A stretch of DNA of 16,709 nucleotides from Burkholderiales bacterium (GTDB taxonomy: Bacteria; Pseudomonadota; Gammaproteobacteria; Burkholderiales; Burkholderiaceae_C): the NCBI GenBank assembly GCA_947448105.1, contig CANFNE010000022.1:1-16709 (forward strand), written 5' to 3'. This document shows positions 6,545-14,811 of this stretch, piece after piece. Below the pieces are notes generated by a model. It had not been told where the DNA came from and did no database searches. It saw nothing but the letters and a program-made list of their open reading frames with translations. The position numbers were made by a program, and so were the translations under genes. Numbering within the stretch: the stretch's first letter is position 1; every line of letters starts with the position of its first letter.

Positions 6545-6573
6545 GTTTTACGCTTGTCATTGACTTTAATCAA
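6545..6573 (-). promoter_or_regulatory. candidate aerR promoter overlapping the FNR-like box
   Basis: On the minus strand TTGATT (6573-6568), a 17-base spacer and TAAAAC (6550-6545) form a plausible promoter. The -10 hexamer equals that proposed for bchG. A one-mismatch PpsR-like site, TGTCAGGCCCGTTTTACG (6535-6552), covers the -10. The start would be near 6538, leaving a leader of about 140 bases. Confidence 0.35.
6560..6573. promoter_or_regulatory. FNR/FnrL-like box between aerR and bchF
   Basis: TTGACTTTAATCAA matches the FNR/FnrL consensus TTGAT-N4-ATCAA at nine of ten defined bases. FnrL activates bch genes on oxygen depletion in several purple bacteria. The box is centred 116 bp upstream of the bchF ATG and on the -35 of the proposed aerR promoter. 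Regulation of either gene is inferred. Confidence 0.5.
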
Positions 6574-6618
6574 AGCATTTTTCAAATCCGATCGAATTAG
6601 TCGGGTTTATTTTTGAAG

Positions 6619-6652
6619 TGTCTCAACTTATTTACGTAACAAAAAGTTGACA
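6619..6652. promoter_or_regulatory. AT-rich dyad at the bchF promoter (PpsR-like half-sites)
   Basis: Two one-mismatch PpsR-type sites abut here: TGT-N12-ACG (6619-6636) and CGT-N12-ACA (6635-6652). They are arranged as a 34-bp dyad with TGTC at the left end, GACA at the right end and the palindrome TTACGTAA (6632-6639) at the centre. Inside it, TCAACTT (6623-6629) and AAGTTGA (6644-6650) are perfect inverted arms. The right end overlaps the -35 element of bchF. Confidence 0.45.
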
Positions 6653-6675
6653 TTTCGTGGAAGCACAGATAAATT
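6647..6675 (+). promoter_or_regulatory. candidate sigma-70 promoter of the bchF operon
   Basis: A perfect -35 TTGACA (6647-6652), a 17-base spacer and TAAATT (6670-6675, four of six consensus bases) place the start of transcription at about 6682. That is at the bchF ATG (6683). No ribosome binding site precedes that ATG. The spacing matches the bchG promoter base for base. Confidence 0.55.
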
Positions 6676-6682
6676 GGGCTTC

Positions 6683-7237
6683 ATGTCCGATCTTTCCCGT
6701 TTAACGCCGCAAGCAAACCCGTCCGTAAGGCCGGCGCGGCCGCCGCTGTACACGCCTGAGGAGCGCGTGCGCCGCGACCAGTCGGTGTGGACTTTTGTTC
6801 AAGGGCTGCTCGCGCCCATCCAGTTTTTCATCTTCTTGGGCAGCCTGGGCTTGGTACTGCGTTTTCTGTTCACGGGCAACGGGCTGGAAATCGCCAACGC
6901 GTCGGTGGTTGTCAAGACCTTGGCCCTGTACACCATCATGTTGACCGGCTGCATCTGGGAAAAAGTGGTGTTCGGCCGCTACCTGTTTGCTCCGGCGTTT
7001 TACTGGGAAGACGTGTTCAGCATGCTGGTGCTGGCGCTGCACACCAGCTACCTGTGGGCTACGTACACCGGGGCACTTTCGGGCGCAGCGCTGATGTACT
7101 TGGCGCTGGCCGCGTATGCGACGTATGTGGTTAACGCCGGGCAGTTTTTGCTCAAGTTGCGCGCCGCCCGCTTGGACCATGAAGCCAGCCTGCGCGCCAA
7201 CACGATCGCGCCACATGGCGCCGGAGCGCTCGCATGA
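6683..7237 (+). CDS. bchF: 3-vinyl-bacteriochlorophyllide hydratase
   Basis: A 184-residue membrane protein that adds water to the 3-vinyl group of the chlorin ring on the way to bacteriochlorophyllide a. The BchF hallmarks are visible: LYTPEERVRRD at about residue 22, FVQGLLAPIQFF, VVKTLALYTIMLTG, and IWEKVVFGRYLFAPAFYWEDVFSML. Hydrophobic segments lie at about 40-61, 74-93, 109-128 and 135-153. The ATG at 6683 is chosen over the in-frame TTG at 6647, which is the first base triplet of the -35 element. There is no clear Shine-Dalgarno sequence. The stop codon overlaps the bchN start (ATGA), so the two are coupled. It is the first gene of the plus-strand operon and diverges from aerR. Confidence 0.96.
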   Translation: MSDLSRLTPQANPSVRPARPPLYTPEERVRRDQSVWTFVQGLLAPIQFFIFLGSLGLVLRFLFTGNGLEIANASVVVKTLALYTIMLTGCIWEKVVFGRYLFAPAFYWEDVFSMLVLALHTSYLWATYTGALSGAALMYLALAAYATYVVNAGQFLLKLRAARLDHEASLRANTIAPHGAGALA

Positions 7238-8526
7238 ACGCGGTTGCCATTCCCATCCGGGCTGCGTCGGCAAGCGGCTGCAGTGACGCCCCGGTCTTGC
7301 GCGAGCGCGGCCAGCACGAGGTGTTTTGCGGCCTGACCGGCATCATCTGGCTGCACCGCAAGATCCAGGACGCCTTCTTTTTGGTGGTGGGCTCGCGCAC
7401 CTGCGCCCACCTGATTCAGTCGGCCGCTGGGGTGATGATTTTTGCCGAACCCCGCTTTGCCACCGCCATCATCGACGAGCGCGACCTGGCCGGTCTGGCC
7501 GACGCCAACGCTGAACTCGACCGCGTGGTGAATCAACTGCTGGCGCGCCGCCCCGAAATCAAACTGCTGTTTCTGGTGGGCTCTTGTCCGTCCGAGGTCA
7601 TCAAACTCGACCTGGCACGTGCGGCGGCCCGCTTGTCCAGCACGTTTTCGCCATCGGTGCGGGTGCTCAATTATTCGGGCAGCGGCATCGAGACCACGTT
7701 TACCCAGGGCGAAGACGCCTGCCTGGCTTCCATGGTGCCGGGTTTGCCCACCAGCACGCCCAACGCCCCAGCCGAATTGCTGGTCGTTGGCGCCCTGGCT
7801 GACGTGGTGGAAGACCAGTTTTTGCGCCTGTTCAAGCACATGGGCGTGGAGCGCGTGCGGTTTTTCCCGCCTCGGCGCGCCTCGGACATGGCGCCGGTAG
7901 GCCCCAACACCCGCATGCTGCTGGCCCAGCCCTTTTTGGCCGATACCGCCCGTGCGCTACAGGCGCGCGGCGCAACGCTCTTGGTGGCGCCCTTTCCTTT
8001 GGGCGTAGAGGGTACGAGCCTGTGGCTGCAAGCCGCAGCACAGGCTTTTGGCGTGTCTGACGCTGCTTTTGACGCCGCAGTGGCCCCGGCAACCCAGCGC
8101 GCCCGGACAGCCTTGGCGCGCGCCCGGGTGGCGTTGGAGGGCAAGAGCATCTTCTTTTTCCCCGACTCGCAGCTCGAGATCCCGCTGGCGCGCTTTCTGG
8201 CCCGCGAACTCGGCATGCGCCTGCTGGAAGTCGGCACGCCCTATTTGCACCGCCACAACCTGGCGCAAGAGCTGGCCTTGTTGCCGGAGGGCACCTTTTT
8301 GTCCGAAGGCCAGCATGTGGAAAAGCAGTTGGAGCGATGCCGCGCCGCCCAGCCCGACATCGTGGTCTGCGGCCTGGGCCTGGCCAATCCGCTGGAGTCT
8401 GAGGGCATGACCACCAAATGGGCGATTGAACTGGTGTTCACCCCCATCCAAGGCTTTGACCAAGCCGCCGACTTGGCCGAACTGTTCACCCGGCCCTTGG
8501 TGCGGCGCATGCGCCTGGCCGCCTAG
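7234..8526 (+). CDS. bchN: dark protochlorophyllide reductase subunit N
   Basis: A 430-residue, NifD-like subunit of the light-independent (dark-operative) protochlorophyllide oxidoreductase. This enzyme reduces ring D of protochlorophyllide to chlorophyllide without light. Three cysteines that hold the shared NB [4Fe-4S] cluster are seen as Cys32 (EVFCGLTG), Cys57 (GSRTCAHL) and Cys118 (VGSCPSEVI). They match Cys26, Cys51 and Cys112 of the Rhodobacter capsulatus protein with a constant offset of six. The length is normal. The start overlaps the bchF stop by ATGA, and the TAG stop is followed by 27 bases before bchB. No oddities were seen. Confidence 0.98.
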   Translation: MNAVAIPIRAASASGCSDAPVLRERGQHEVFCGLTGIIWLHRKIQDAFFLVVGSRTCAHLIQSAAGVMIFAEPRFATAIIDERDLAGLADANAELDRVVNQLLARRPEIKLLFLVGSCPSEVIKLDLARAAARLSSTFSPSVRVLNYSGSGIETTFTQGEDACLASMVPGLPTSTPNAPAELLVVGALADVVEDQFLRLFKHMGVERVRFFPPRRASDMAPVGPNTRMLLAQPFLADTARALQARGATLLVAPFPLGVEGTSLWLQAAAQAFGVSDAAFDAAVAPATQRARTALARARVALEGKSIFFFPDSQLEIPLARFLARELGMRLLEVGTPYLHRHNLAQELALLPEGTFLSEGQHVEKQLERCRAAQPDIVVCGLGLANPLESEGMTTKWAIELVFTPIQGFDQAADLAELFTRPLVRRMRLAA

Positions 8527-8553
8527 GCCCCGCGTTTTTTCCGGACCCTCGCC

Positions 8554-10131
8554 ATGCAACTCACGCTCTGGACGTATGAAGGCCCGCCCCATGTCGGCGC
8601 CATGCGGGTAGCCACAGCCATGGAAAAAGTGCATTACGTGCTGCATGCGCCCCAGGGCGACACTTACGCCGACCTGCTGTTCACCATGATCGAGCGCCTG
8701 CAAAAGCGCCCGCCCGTCACCTACACCACCTTCCAGGCGCGCGACCTGGGTGGCGACACGGCTGAGCTGTTCAAAACGGCAGCGCGCGAAGCCTATGAAC
8801 GTTTCCAGCCCCAGGCCATGCTGGTGGGCGCCTCGTGCACAGCCGAACTGATCCAGGACGACCCGGGCGGTCTGTGCAAGGCCCTGAATCTGCCCGTGCC
8901 CGTGGTGGCGCTGGAGCTGCCCGCCTACCAGCGCAAGGAAAACTGGGGTGCTTCTGAGACCTTCTACCAACTGGTACGCAACCTGGCCAAGCCCGCCACG
9001 CCACCTGGTGAAAACACCGAGGCGAAAAAGCCACGCTGCAACATCCTGGGCCCCACGGCACTGGGTTTTCGCCACCGTGACGACCTGCAAGAAATCCGCA
9101 CCCTGCTGGTCAACATGGGCGTCGAGGTCAATGTGGTGGCGCCACTCTCAGCCACCCCCGAAGACCTGGGTCGCCTGGCCAACGCCGACTTCAATGTCGT
9201 GCTCTACCCCGAAATCGCCAACCTGACGGCGCAGTGGCTGCAGCGAACCTTTGGCCAGCCTTTCACCAAAACCATCCCCATTGGCACCGGAGCCACCCGC
9301 GCCTTTGTGCGCGAAGTGGCCACGCTGGCAGGTCTGGACGCTGAGGCCGCTTTGGCCCAAGCGGTTTCTCGCGCCGCCTGGTACGCCCGCTCGGTGGACT
9401 CCACCTACCTCACGGGCAAACGCGTGTTTGTTTTTGGCGATGCCACACACGCCGTGGCAGCGGCCAAAGTGGCCAGCGAGGAAATGGGCTTTACCGTGGT
9501 GGGAATAGGCACTTACAGCCGTGAATTTGCCCGTGAAGTGCGCGACGCGGCCAAGCGCTATGGCGTGGAGCCGCTCATCAGCGACGACTACCTGGAAATC
9601 GAAGCGCGCATCGCCGAGTTGCAGCCCGAGCTGGTGCTGGGCACGCAAATGGAGCGCCACATTGCCAAGCGCCTGGGCGTGCCTTGCGCGGTGATTTCGG
9701 CCCCGGTGCATGTGCAGGATTTTCCGGCGCGCTATTCGCCGCAAATGGGATTTGAAGGCGCCAACGTGCTGTTTGACACCTGGGTTCATCCCCTGATGAT
9801 GGGCCTGGAAGAACACCTGATTGGCATGTTCCGGGGCGACTCCGAGTTCCACCAAGACGCCGCGCCCTCGCACTTAGGCGGCGGCGTGATGCAGGAGAGT
9901 CCCAACGCACCCGCACCGGCACCAACCCCCGTCGCGGACACGGACACGGTCACGCTCAGCGCAGTGACCGCGGCCAGCTGGAACCCTGAGGCCGAACAAG
10001 AACTGAAAAAAATTCCGTTTTTTGTGCGTGGCAAAGCCCGGCGCAACACCGAGCGGTATGCCGTAGACCACGGCGTGGCGCTCATCACGGTGGAGACTTT
10101 GTATGACGCTAAAGCGCACTTCGCCCGCTAA
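8554..10131 (+). CDS. bchB: dark protochlorophyllide reductase subunit B
   Basis: A 525-residue, NifK-like partner of BchN. The N-terminus MQLTLWTYEGPPHVGAMRVA is diagnostic. Asp36 (APQGD) is the unusual fourth, aspartate ligand of the NB cluster. The conserved Cys95 is in GASCTAEL, and Asp282 (RSVDSTYL) probably corresponds to the catalytic Asp274 of Rhodobacter capsulatus. The shift fits a charged, Pro-rich loop at about residues 148-162. The C-terminus holds the three-helix reductase domain (about 473-525, ELKKIPFFVRGKARRNTERYA). It is joined by a Pro/Ala/Thr-rich linker at about 447-472. It lies in the operon after bchN; the bchH start lies inside its 3' end. Confidence 0.98.
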   Translation: MQLTLWTYEGPPHVGAMRVATAMEKVHYVLHAPQGDTYADLLFTMIERLQKRPPVTYTTFQARDLGGDTAELFKTAAREAYERFQPQAMLVGASCTAELIQDDPGGLCKALNLPVPVVALELPAYQRKENWGASETFYQLVRNLAKPATPPGENTEAKKPRCNILGPTALGFRHRDDLQEIRTLLVNMGVEVNVVAPLSATPEDLGRLANADFNVVLYPEIANLTAQWLQRTFGQPFTKTIPIGTGATRAFVREVATLAGLDAEAALAQAVSRAAWYARSVDSTYLTGKRVFVFGDATHAVAAAKVASEEMGFTVVGIGTYSREFAREVRDAAKRYGVEPLISDDYLEIEARIAELQPELVLGTQMERHIAKRLGVPCAVISAPVHVQDFPARYSPQMGFEGANVLFDTWVHPLMMGLEEHLIGMFRGDSEFHQDAAPSHLGGGVMQESPNAPAPAPTPVADTDTVTLSAVTAASWNPEAEQELKKIPFFVRGKARRNTERYAVDHGVALITVETLYDAKAHFAR

Positions 10132-13100
10132 CATGCGCACCGTCTCCAGCACCCCCGTACGCGTGGTAATCGTCACCATGGACACGCACCTGGCCAGCTC
10201 GGTCGAGCGGGCTTGCAAAACCCTGGCCAAAGAACTGCCCCATCTGACGCTCACGCTGCACGCAGCTTCGGAATACACAGGCAACGACGCCCTCATCGCC
10301 CGCTGCAAGGCGGACATCGCGCAGGCTGACATCGTGGTGGCCGGCATGCTGTTTCTGGAAGACCATTTCCTGCCCATCCTGGACGACTTGCGCGCGCGGC
10401 GTCTGCAGTGCGACGCCATGATCTGCATTGCCTCGGCCACCGAGGTGACGCAGCTCACCCGGCTGGGGCAGTTCGATATGCTCAAGCCCGCCAGTGGCCC
10501 GATGGCACTGCTCAAAAAATTGCGCGGCAGCAAAGAAAAAGCCCCCACCGGCGGCGCTGCGCAAATGAAGATGCTGCGACGCCTGCCGCAAATGCTGCGC
10601 TTTATTCCTGGCACCGCGCAGGACGTACGGGCCTACTTTTTGTCCATGCAGTACTGGCTCAGCGGCTCGGATGCCAATGTGCTGAACCTGGTACGCCACG
10701 TGGTGGACCGGGGCGCAGACGGCGCGCGGCGCAATCTGCGAGGCGTGCTGAAGGTAGACGCACCGGTACATTACCCGGAAGTTGGCGTCTACCACCCGCG
10801 CATGGCCGGGCGTTATGCGGAAGAAGCGCTGGCCCTACCACTGCCCGCGCGCGGCCCGGTAGTGGGAACGGTGGGACTGCTGCTCATGCGCTCCTACTTG
10901 CTCGGTGGTAACGCCGCCCACTACGACGGCGTGATCGCCAGCCTGGAAGCGCGCGGCCTGCGCGTGATTCCGGCCTTTGCCGCGGGGCTCGATTCGCGCC
11001 CCGCGATAGACGCGTTTTTTTACCAGGACGGGCGTGTCTGCGTGGACGCGGTGGTCTCGCTGACCGGCTTTTCGCTGGTCGGTGGCCCCGCCTACAACGA
11101 CGCCAAGGGCGCCGAAGAAGTGCTGGCCAAACTCGACGTACCCTACCTGGCTGCGCACCCGGTTGAGTTTCAAACCCTGGACCAGTGGGGCGGCTCAGAC
11201 CGGGGCTTGCTGCCGGTGGAGAGCACCATCATGGTGGCTATTCCCGAACTCGATGGTGCCACCAGCCCCATGGTGTTTGGCGGACGGCCTGGAGCGCCGG
11301 GCGTGACCTGCACCGGCTGCCACCACGCCTGCACCTTCAAGGCCGCAGACACCGCGCAAGACATGCATTCCTGCCCCGAGCGCGCCACCATGCTGGCCGC
11401 ACGCGTGGCCAAGCTCGTGGCCCTCAAACGCAGCGAGCGCCAGCAGCGCAAAGTGGCCATCGTGCTGTTTAACTTTCCGCCCAACGCCGGCAATATCGGT
11501 ACGGCGGCCTTTCTGTCGGTGTTTGAGTCCCTGCAAAACACCTTGGTCGCCATGCACGCCCAAGGCTACCAGGTCAACCTGCCCGAAAGCGTGGACGAAT
11601 TGCGCGACGCCCTCTTGCACGGCAACGCTGCGCAATACGGTGCCGACGCCAATGTCCACGCCCTGATTTCCGCCGACGAGCACGTCAAACGCGAACGCTG
11701 GCTCGCAGAGATTGAAGCGCAATGGGGCCCCGCACCCGGGCGCCAGCTGAGCAACGGCAGCTCCATTTTTGTGCTGGGCAAACAGTTTGGCAATGTGCTG
11801 GTCAGCGTGCAGCCTTCGTTTGGCTATGAGGGCGATCCGATGCGCCTGTTGTTCGAAAAAGGCCTGGCGCCCACGCATGCGTTTTCGGCCTTCTACCGCT
11901 ACCTGCGCGAAGACTTCTGCGCCAGCGCGGTGCTGCACTTCGGCACCCACGGCGCACTCGAATTCATGCCCGGCAAGCAAAGTGGCATGGGCGGCAACTG
12001 CTGGAGCGACCGCCTGATTGACGACCTGCCCAATATCTACCTGTACGCTGCCAACAACCCGTCCGAAGGCGCGATTGCCAAACGCCGCTCAGGCGCCACG
12101 CTGGTCACCTACCTCACGCCCCCTGTGGCGCAGGCCGGTCTGTACAAGGGACTGCACGAACTGAAAGCCTCGATCGAGCGCTGGCGCAGCCTGGAGCTGC
12201 AGTCGCGCGAGCGCCCCGAGCTCGCGGCGCTGGTACAGGCGCAGGCCGCCGTGCTCGACCTGTGCGCCGCCGAGCCGCTGTGGGACCTCAGCAGCGCAGG
12301 CTACGCCGATGCGCGCGTGCTGCACCTGTACGGCGAAATGCTCGAACTCGAATGCTCGCTGATCCCTTACGGCCTGCATGTGGCCGGCAAAGCCATGCCT
12401 GTGGCCGCGCGGGTGGACATGCTGCTGGCCATGGCCGACGCCGCGCACGCGGTGCAGTTGGAGCGCGCCGGGGTCGAGGCACTGGTGGCCGGGCTGGGCA
12501 TTGACGCGGCCATGCGCGCGGGCCACCTCAAAAAGTCCGAAGAGTCGCTGGCGATCATGCAGATGCTGGACAGGGCCAACGAGCAGCTCAGTACCGACAC
12601 CGAAGTCAGTGCGCTTTTGCACGCCTTGGACGGCGGCTACATCCGCCCGGCGCCCGGTGGCGACGTACTGCGCACGCCCGAGGTGTTGCCCAGCGGGCGC
12701 AATATGCACGGCTTCGACCCGTTTCGCATTCCCAGCGCCTTTGCGGTGCGCGACGGCGCCAAGCACGCCCAGATTTTGCTCGACCGCTTTGTTGCCGACG
12801 GCAATCCGCTGCCCGAATCCATCGCTATGGTGCTGTGGGGTAGCGACAACCTGAAAAACGAGGGCACACCCATTGGCCAGGCGCTGGCCTTGATGGGTGC
12901 ACTGCCGCGCTTTGACAGCTATGGCCGGATCGCCGGGGCGACGCTGATTCCGCTGGCTGAGCTGGGTCGGCCCCGGGTGGATGTTGTCATCACGCTCTCG
13001 GGCATCTTCCGCGACCTGATGCCGCTGCAAATCAAGCTGCTGGCCGAAGCCGCCTTTCTGGCCGCGTCCGCCGACGAGCCGCTGGAGATGAACTGGGTGC

Positions 13101-13891
13101 GCAAGCACAGCCTGGACTACCAGCAAGAGCACGGCTGCACGCTAGAGATTGCGGCGCTGCGCGTCTATGGCAACGCCGAAGGCGCCTACGGCTCCAACGT
13201 CAACAACCTGGTGGAGAGCAGCCGCTGGAGCGACGAAGGCGAACTGGCCGAAACCTACAAGCGGCGCAAGGGCTTTGCCTATGGCCGCAGCGGCCGCGCC
13301 GTGCAGCACACCGCTTTGCTCACGAGCGCGCTGGCCGACGTGCAGCTCACCTACCAAAACCTCGACTCGGTGGAGCTCGGCGTGACCACCGTGGACAACT
13401 ACTTTGACACGCTGGGCGGCATTACCCAGGCCGTCAAAGTGGCCCAAGGCGGCAAGACGCCACCGGTCTACATCGGCGACCAGACCCGGGGCGACGCGTC
13501 GGTGCGCTCACTGAAGGAACAAGTGGCACTTGAGACGCGCACCCGCATGCTCAACCCCAAGTGGTTTGAGAGCATGCTCGAACACGGCTACGAGGGTGTG
13601 CGCCAAATCGAGTCACATGTCACCAACACCATGGGCTGGTCGGCCACCACCGGCCAGGTGCAACCCTGGGTCTACCAGCAGCTGACCGAGACCTTCATGC
13701 TCGACCCCACCATGCGCGAGCGCCTGGCCCAACTCAACCCCACCGCATCGGCGCGTGTGGCCAACCGATTGATCGAAGCATCCGAGCGCAACTACTGGCA
13801 ACCGGATGCCCAAACGCTGGACGCCTTGCGGCGCGCCGGTGAAGAGCTGGAAGACCGCCTCGAAGGCGTCTACGAAGGAGCAAACGCATGA
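10103..13891 (+). CDS. bchH: magnesium chelatase large subunit (porphyrin-binding)
   Basis: A 1262-residue subunit of the CobN/BchH family that binds protoporphyrin IX and, with BchI and BchD, inserts Mg2+ at the cost of ATP. The N-terminal VRVVIVTMDTHLASSVERA is typical. LFNFPPNAGNIGTAAFLSVFESL lies at about residue 455 (written here as two blocks: LFNFPPNAGNIG and TAAFLSVFESL). The conserved block HFGTHGALEFMPGKQ follows, and NNLVESSRW is near the C-terminus. A four-cysteine cluster (Cys403, 406, 410, 424) resembles the iron-sulfur motif reported for Rhodobacter capsulatus BchH. I chose the ATG at 10103, inside bchB (29-bp overlap), because GGTGGAG precedes it and the KRTSPA beginning resembles other BchH. 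The ATG at 10133 is the alternative. The stop overlaps bchL by ATGA. Confidence 0.97.
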   Translation: MTLKRTSPANMRTVSSTPVRVVIVTMDTHLASSVERACKTLAKELPHLTLTLHAASEYTGNDALIARCKADIAQADIVVAGMLFLEDHFLPILDDLRARRLQCDAMICIASATEVTQLTRLGQFDMLKPASGPMALLKKLRGSKEKAPTGGAAQMKMLRRLPQMLRFIPGTAQDVRAYFLSMQYWLSGSDANVLNLVRHVVDRGADGARRNLRGVLKVDAPVHYPEVGVYHPRMAGRYAEEALALPLPARGPVVGTVGLLLMRSYLLGGNAAHYDGVIASLEARGLRVIPAFAAGLDSRPAIDAFFYQDGRVCVDAVVSLTGFSLVGGPAYNDAKGAEEVLAKLDVPYLAAHPVEFQTLDQWGGSDRGLLPVESTIMVAIPELDGATSPMVFGGRPGAPGVTCTGCHHACTFKAADTAQDMHSCPERATMLAARVAKLVALKRSERQQRKVAIVLFNFPPNAGNIGTAAFLSVFESLQNTLVAMHAQGYQVNLPESVDELRDALLHGNAAQYGADANVHALISADEHVKRERWLAEIEAQWGPAPGRQLSNGSSIFVLGKQFGNVLVSVQPSFGYEGDPMRLLFEKGLAPTHAFSAFYRYLREDFCASAVLHFGTHGALEFMPGKQSGMGGNCWSDRLIDDLPNIYLYAANNPSEGAIAKRRSGATLVTYLTPPVAQAGLYKGLHELKASIERWRSLELQSRERPELAALVQAQAAVLDLCAAEPLWDLSSAGYADARVLHLYGEMLELECSLIPYGLHVAGKAMPVAARVDMLLAMADAAHAVQLERAGVEALVAGLGIDAAMRAGHLKKSEESLAIMQMLDRANEQLSTDTEVSALLHALDGGYIRPAPGGDVLRTPEVLPSGRNMHGFDPFRIPSAFAVRDGAKHAQILLDRFVADGNPLPESIAMVLWGSDNLKNEGTPIGQALALMGALPRFDSYGRIAGATLIPLAELGRPRVDVVITLSGIFRDLMPLQIKLLAEAAFLAASADEPLEMNWVRKHSLDYQQEHGCTLEIAALRVYGNAEGAYGSNVNNLVESSRWSDEGELAETYKRRKGFAYGRSGRAVQHTALLTSALADVQLTYQNLDSVELGVTTVDNYFDTLGGITQAVKVAQGGKTPPVYIGDQTRGDASVRSLKEQVALETRTRMLNPKWFESMLEHGYEGVRQIESHVTNTMGWSATTGQVQPWVYQQLTETFMLDPTMRERLAQLNPTASARVANRLIEASERNYWQPDAQTLDALRRAGEELEDRLEGVYEGANA

Positions 13892-14799
13892 ACATTGAGA
13901 CCCTGCCTTTTCCCACGGTACGCCGTTCCGTACCCCGCCTGGACGGCGACGGAAGCGTGCAAGTGCAACTCGACCCCAACCTGAAAATCGGCAACGCCAA
14001 GGTGTTTGCCATTTACGGCAAAGGCGGCATTGGCAAGAGTACGACCAGCAGCAACCTGTCGGCGGCATTTTCCAAGCTCGGCAAACGCGTGCTGCAAATC
14101 GGCTGCGACCCCAAGCACGACAGCACCTTTACCCTGACCAAGAAGATGCTGCCCACGGTGATTGACGTGCTGGAAACCGTGGACTTCCATGCCGAGGAAC
14201 TGCGGGTAGAAGACTTTGTGTTCCCCGGCTACAACGGCGTGATGTGCGTGGAAGCCGGTGGTCCGCCTGCGGGCACCGGCTGCGGCGGCTACGTGGTGGG
14301 TCAAACGGTGAAGCTGCTCAAGGAACACCACCTGCTTGAAGACACCGACGTGGTGATTTTTGACGTGCTGGGCGACGTAGTGTGTGGCGGCTTTGCCGCG
14401 CCGCTGCAGCACGCCGACAAGGCGCTCATCGTCACCGCCAACGACTTTGACTCGATTTTCGCCATGAACCGCATCGTGCAAGCGATTGGCGCCAAGGCCA
14501 AGAACTACAACGTGCGCCTGGGCGGCGTGATCGCCAACCGCAGTGCGGCCACCGACCAGATCGACAAGTACAACGACAAGATCGGCCTCAAGCTCGCCGC
14601 ACACTTCCCCGACCTTGACGTCATCCGCCGCAGCCGCCTCAAAAAATCAACGCTGTTTGAAATGGAACACTCGCCCGAGCTCGAAGCGGTGCAAAACGAA
14701 TACCTGCGCCTGGCCGCCTCGCTCTGGCTAGGAGGCGAATCTTTTTCGGCCGTGCCCATGAAAGACCGCGACATTTTTGACCTGCTGGGTTTTGACTGA
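13888..14799 (+). CDS. bchL: dark protochlorophyllide reductase iron protein (subunit L)
   Basis: A 303-residue, NifH-like ATPase. As a homodimer it delivers electrons to BchN-BchB, with ATP hydrolysis. It has a P-loop YGKGGIGKSTTSSN at about residues 44-57. The cluster ligands are Cys132 (GTGCGGY) and Cys166 (DVVCGGF); their 34-residue spacing matches Cys97 and Cys131 of the Rhodobacter capsulatus protein. An N-terminal extension of about 35 residues precedes the nucleotide fold, as usual for BchL and unlike NifH. The start overlaps the bchH stop (ATGA) and has a strong AAGGAG just upstream. The sequence and bch context rule out nitrogenase NifH and chlorophyllide reductase BchX. Confidence 0.98.
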   Translation: MNIETLPFPTVRRSVPRLDGDGSVQVQLDPNLKIGNAKVFAIYGKGGIGKSTTSSNLSAAFSKLGKRVLQIGCDPKHDSTFTLTKKMLPTVIDVLETVDFHAEELRVEDFVFPGYNGVMCVEAGGPPAGTGCGGYVVGQTVKLLKEHHLLEDTDVVIFDVLGDVVCGGFAAPLQHADKALIVTANDFDSIFAMNRIVQAIGAKAKNYNVRLGGVIANRSAATDQIDKYNDKIGLKLAAHFPDLDVIRRSRLKKSTLFEMEHSPELEAVQNEYLRLAASLWLGGESFSAVPMKDRDIFDLLGFD

Positions 14800-14811
14800 A
14801 AGACCCCGGCC

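Noticed and set aside
6647..6682. TTG at 6647 as the start of bchF (12 extra residues).
   Set aside because: It is the first triplet of a perfect -35 element; the ATG at 6683 gives the usual BchF N-terminus.
6398..6682. Small protein or RNA gene in the aerR-bchF gap.
   Set aside because: Short plus-strand frames here (61-67 codons) have poor starts and cross the control elements; I saw no RNA fold beyond one short hairpin.
7957..9090. Long minus-strand open frame (377 codons) across bchN and bchB.
   Set aside because: It lies opposite two genes with clear catalytic motifs, its composition is repetitive, and it has no recognisable domain.
12089..13132. Long minus-strand open frame (347 codons) inside bchH.
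   Set aside because: It is antisense to conserved BchH blocks and made of the His/Gln/Gly-rich text typical of shadows in high-GC genes.
13888..14799. bchL considered as nitrogenase iron protein NifH or as BchX.
   Set aside because: The N-terminal extension, the BchL-specific sequence and the place between bchH and bchM make BchL certain; there are no nif genes around.
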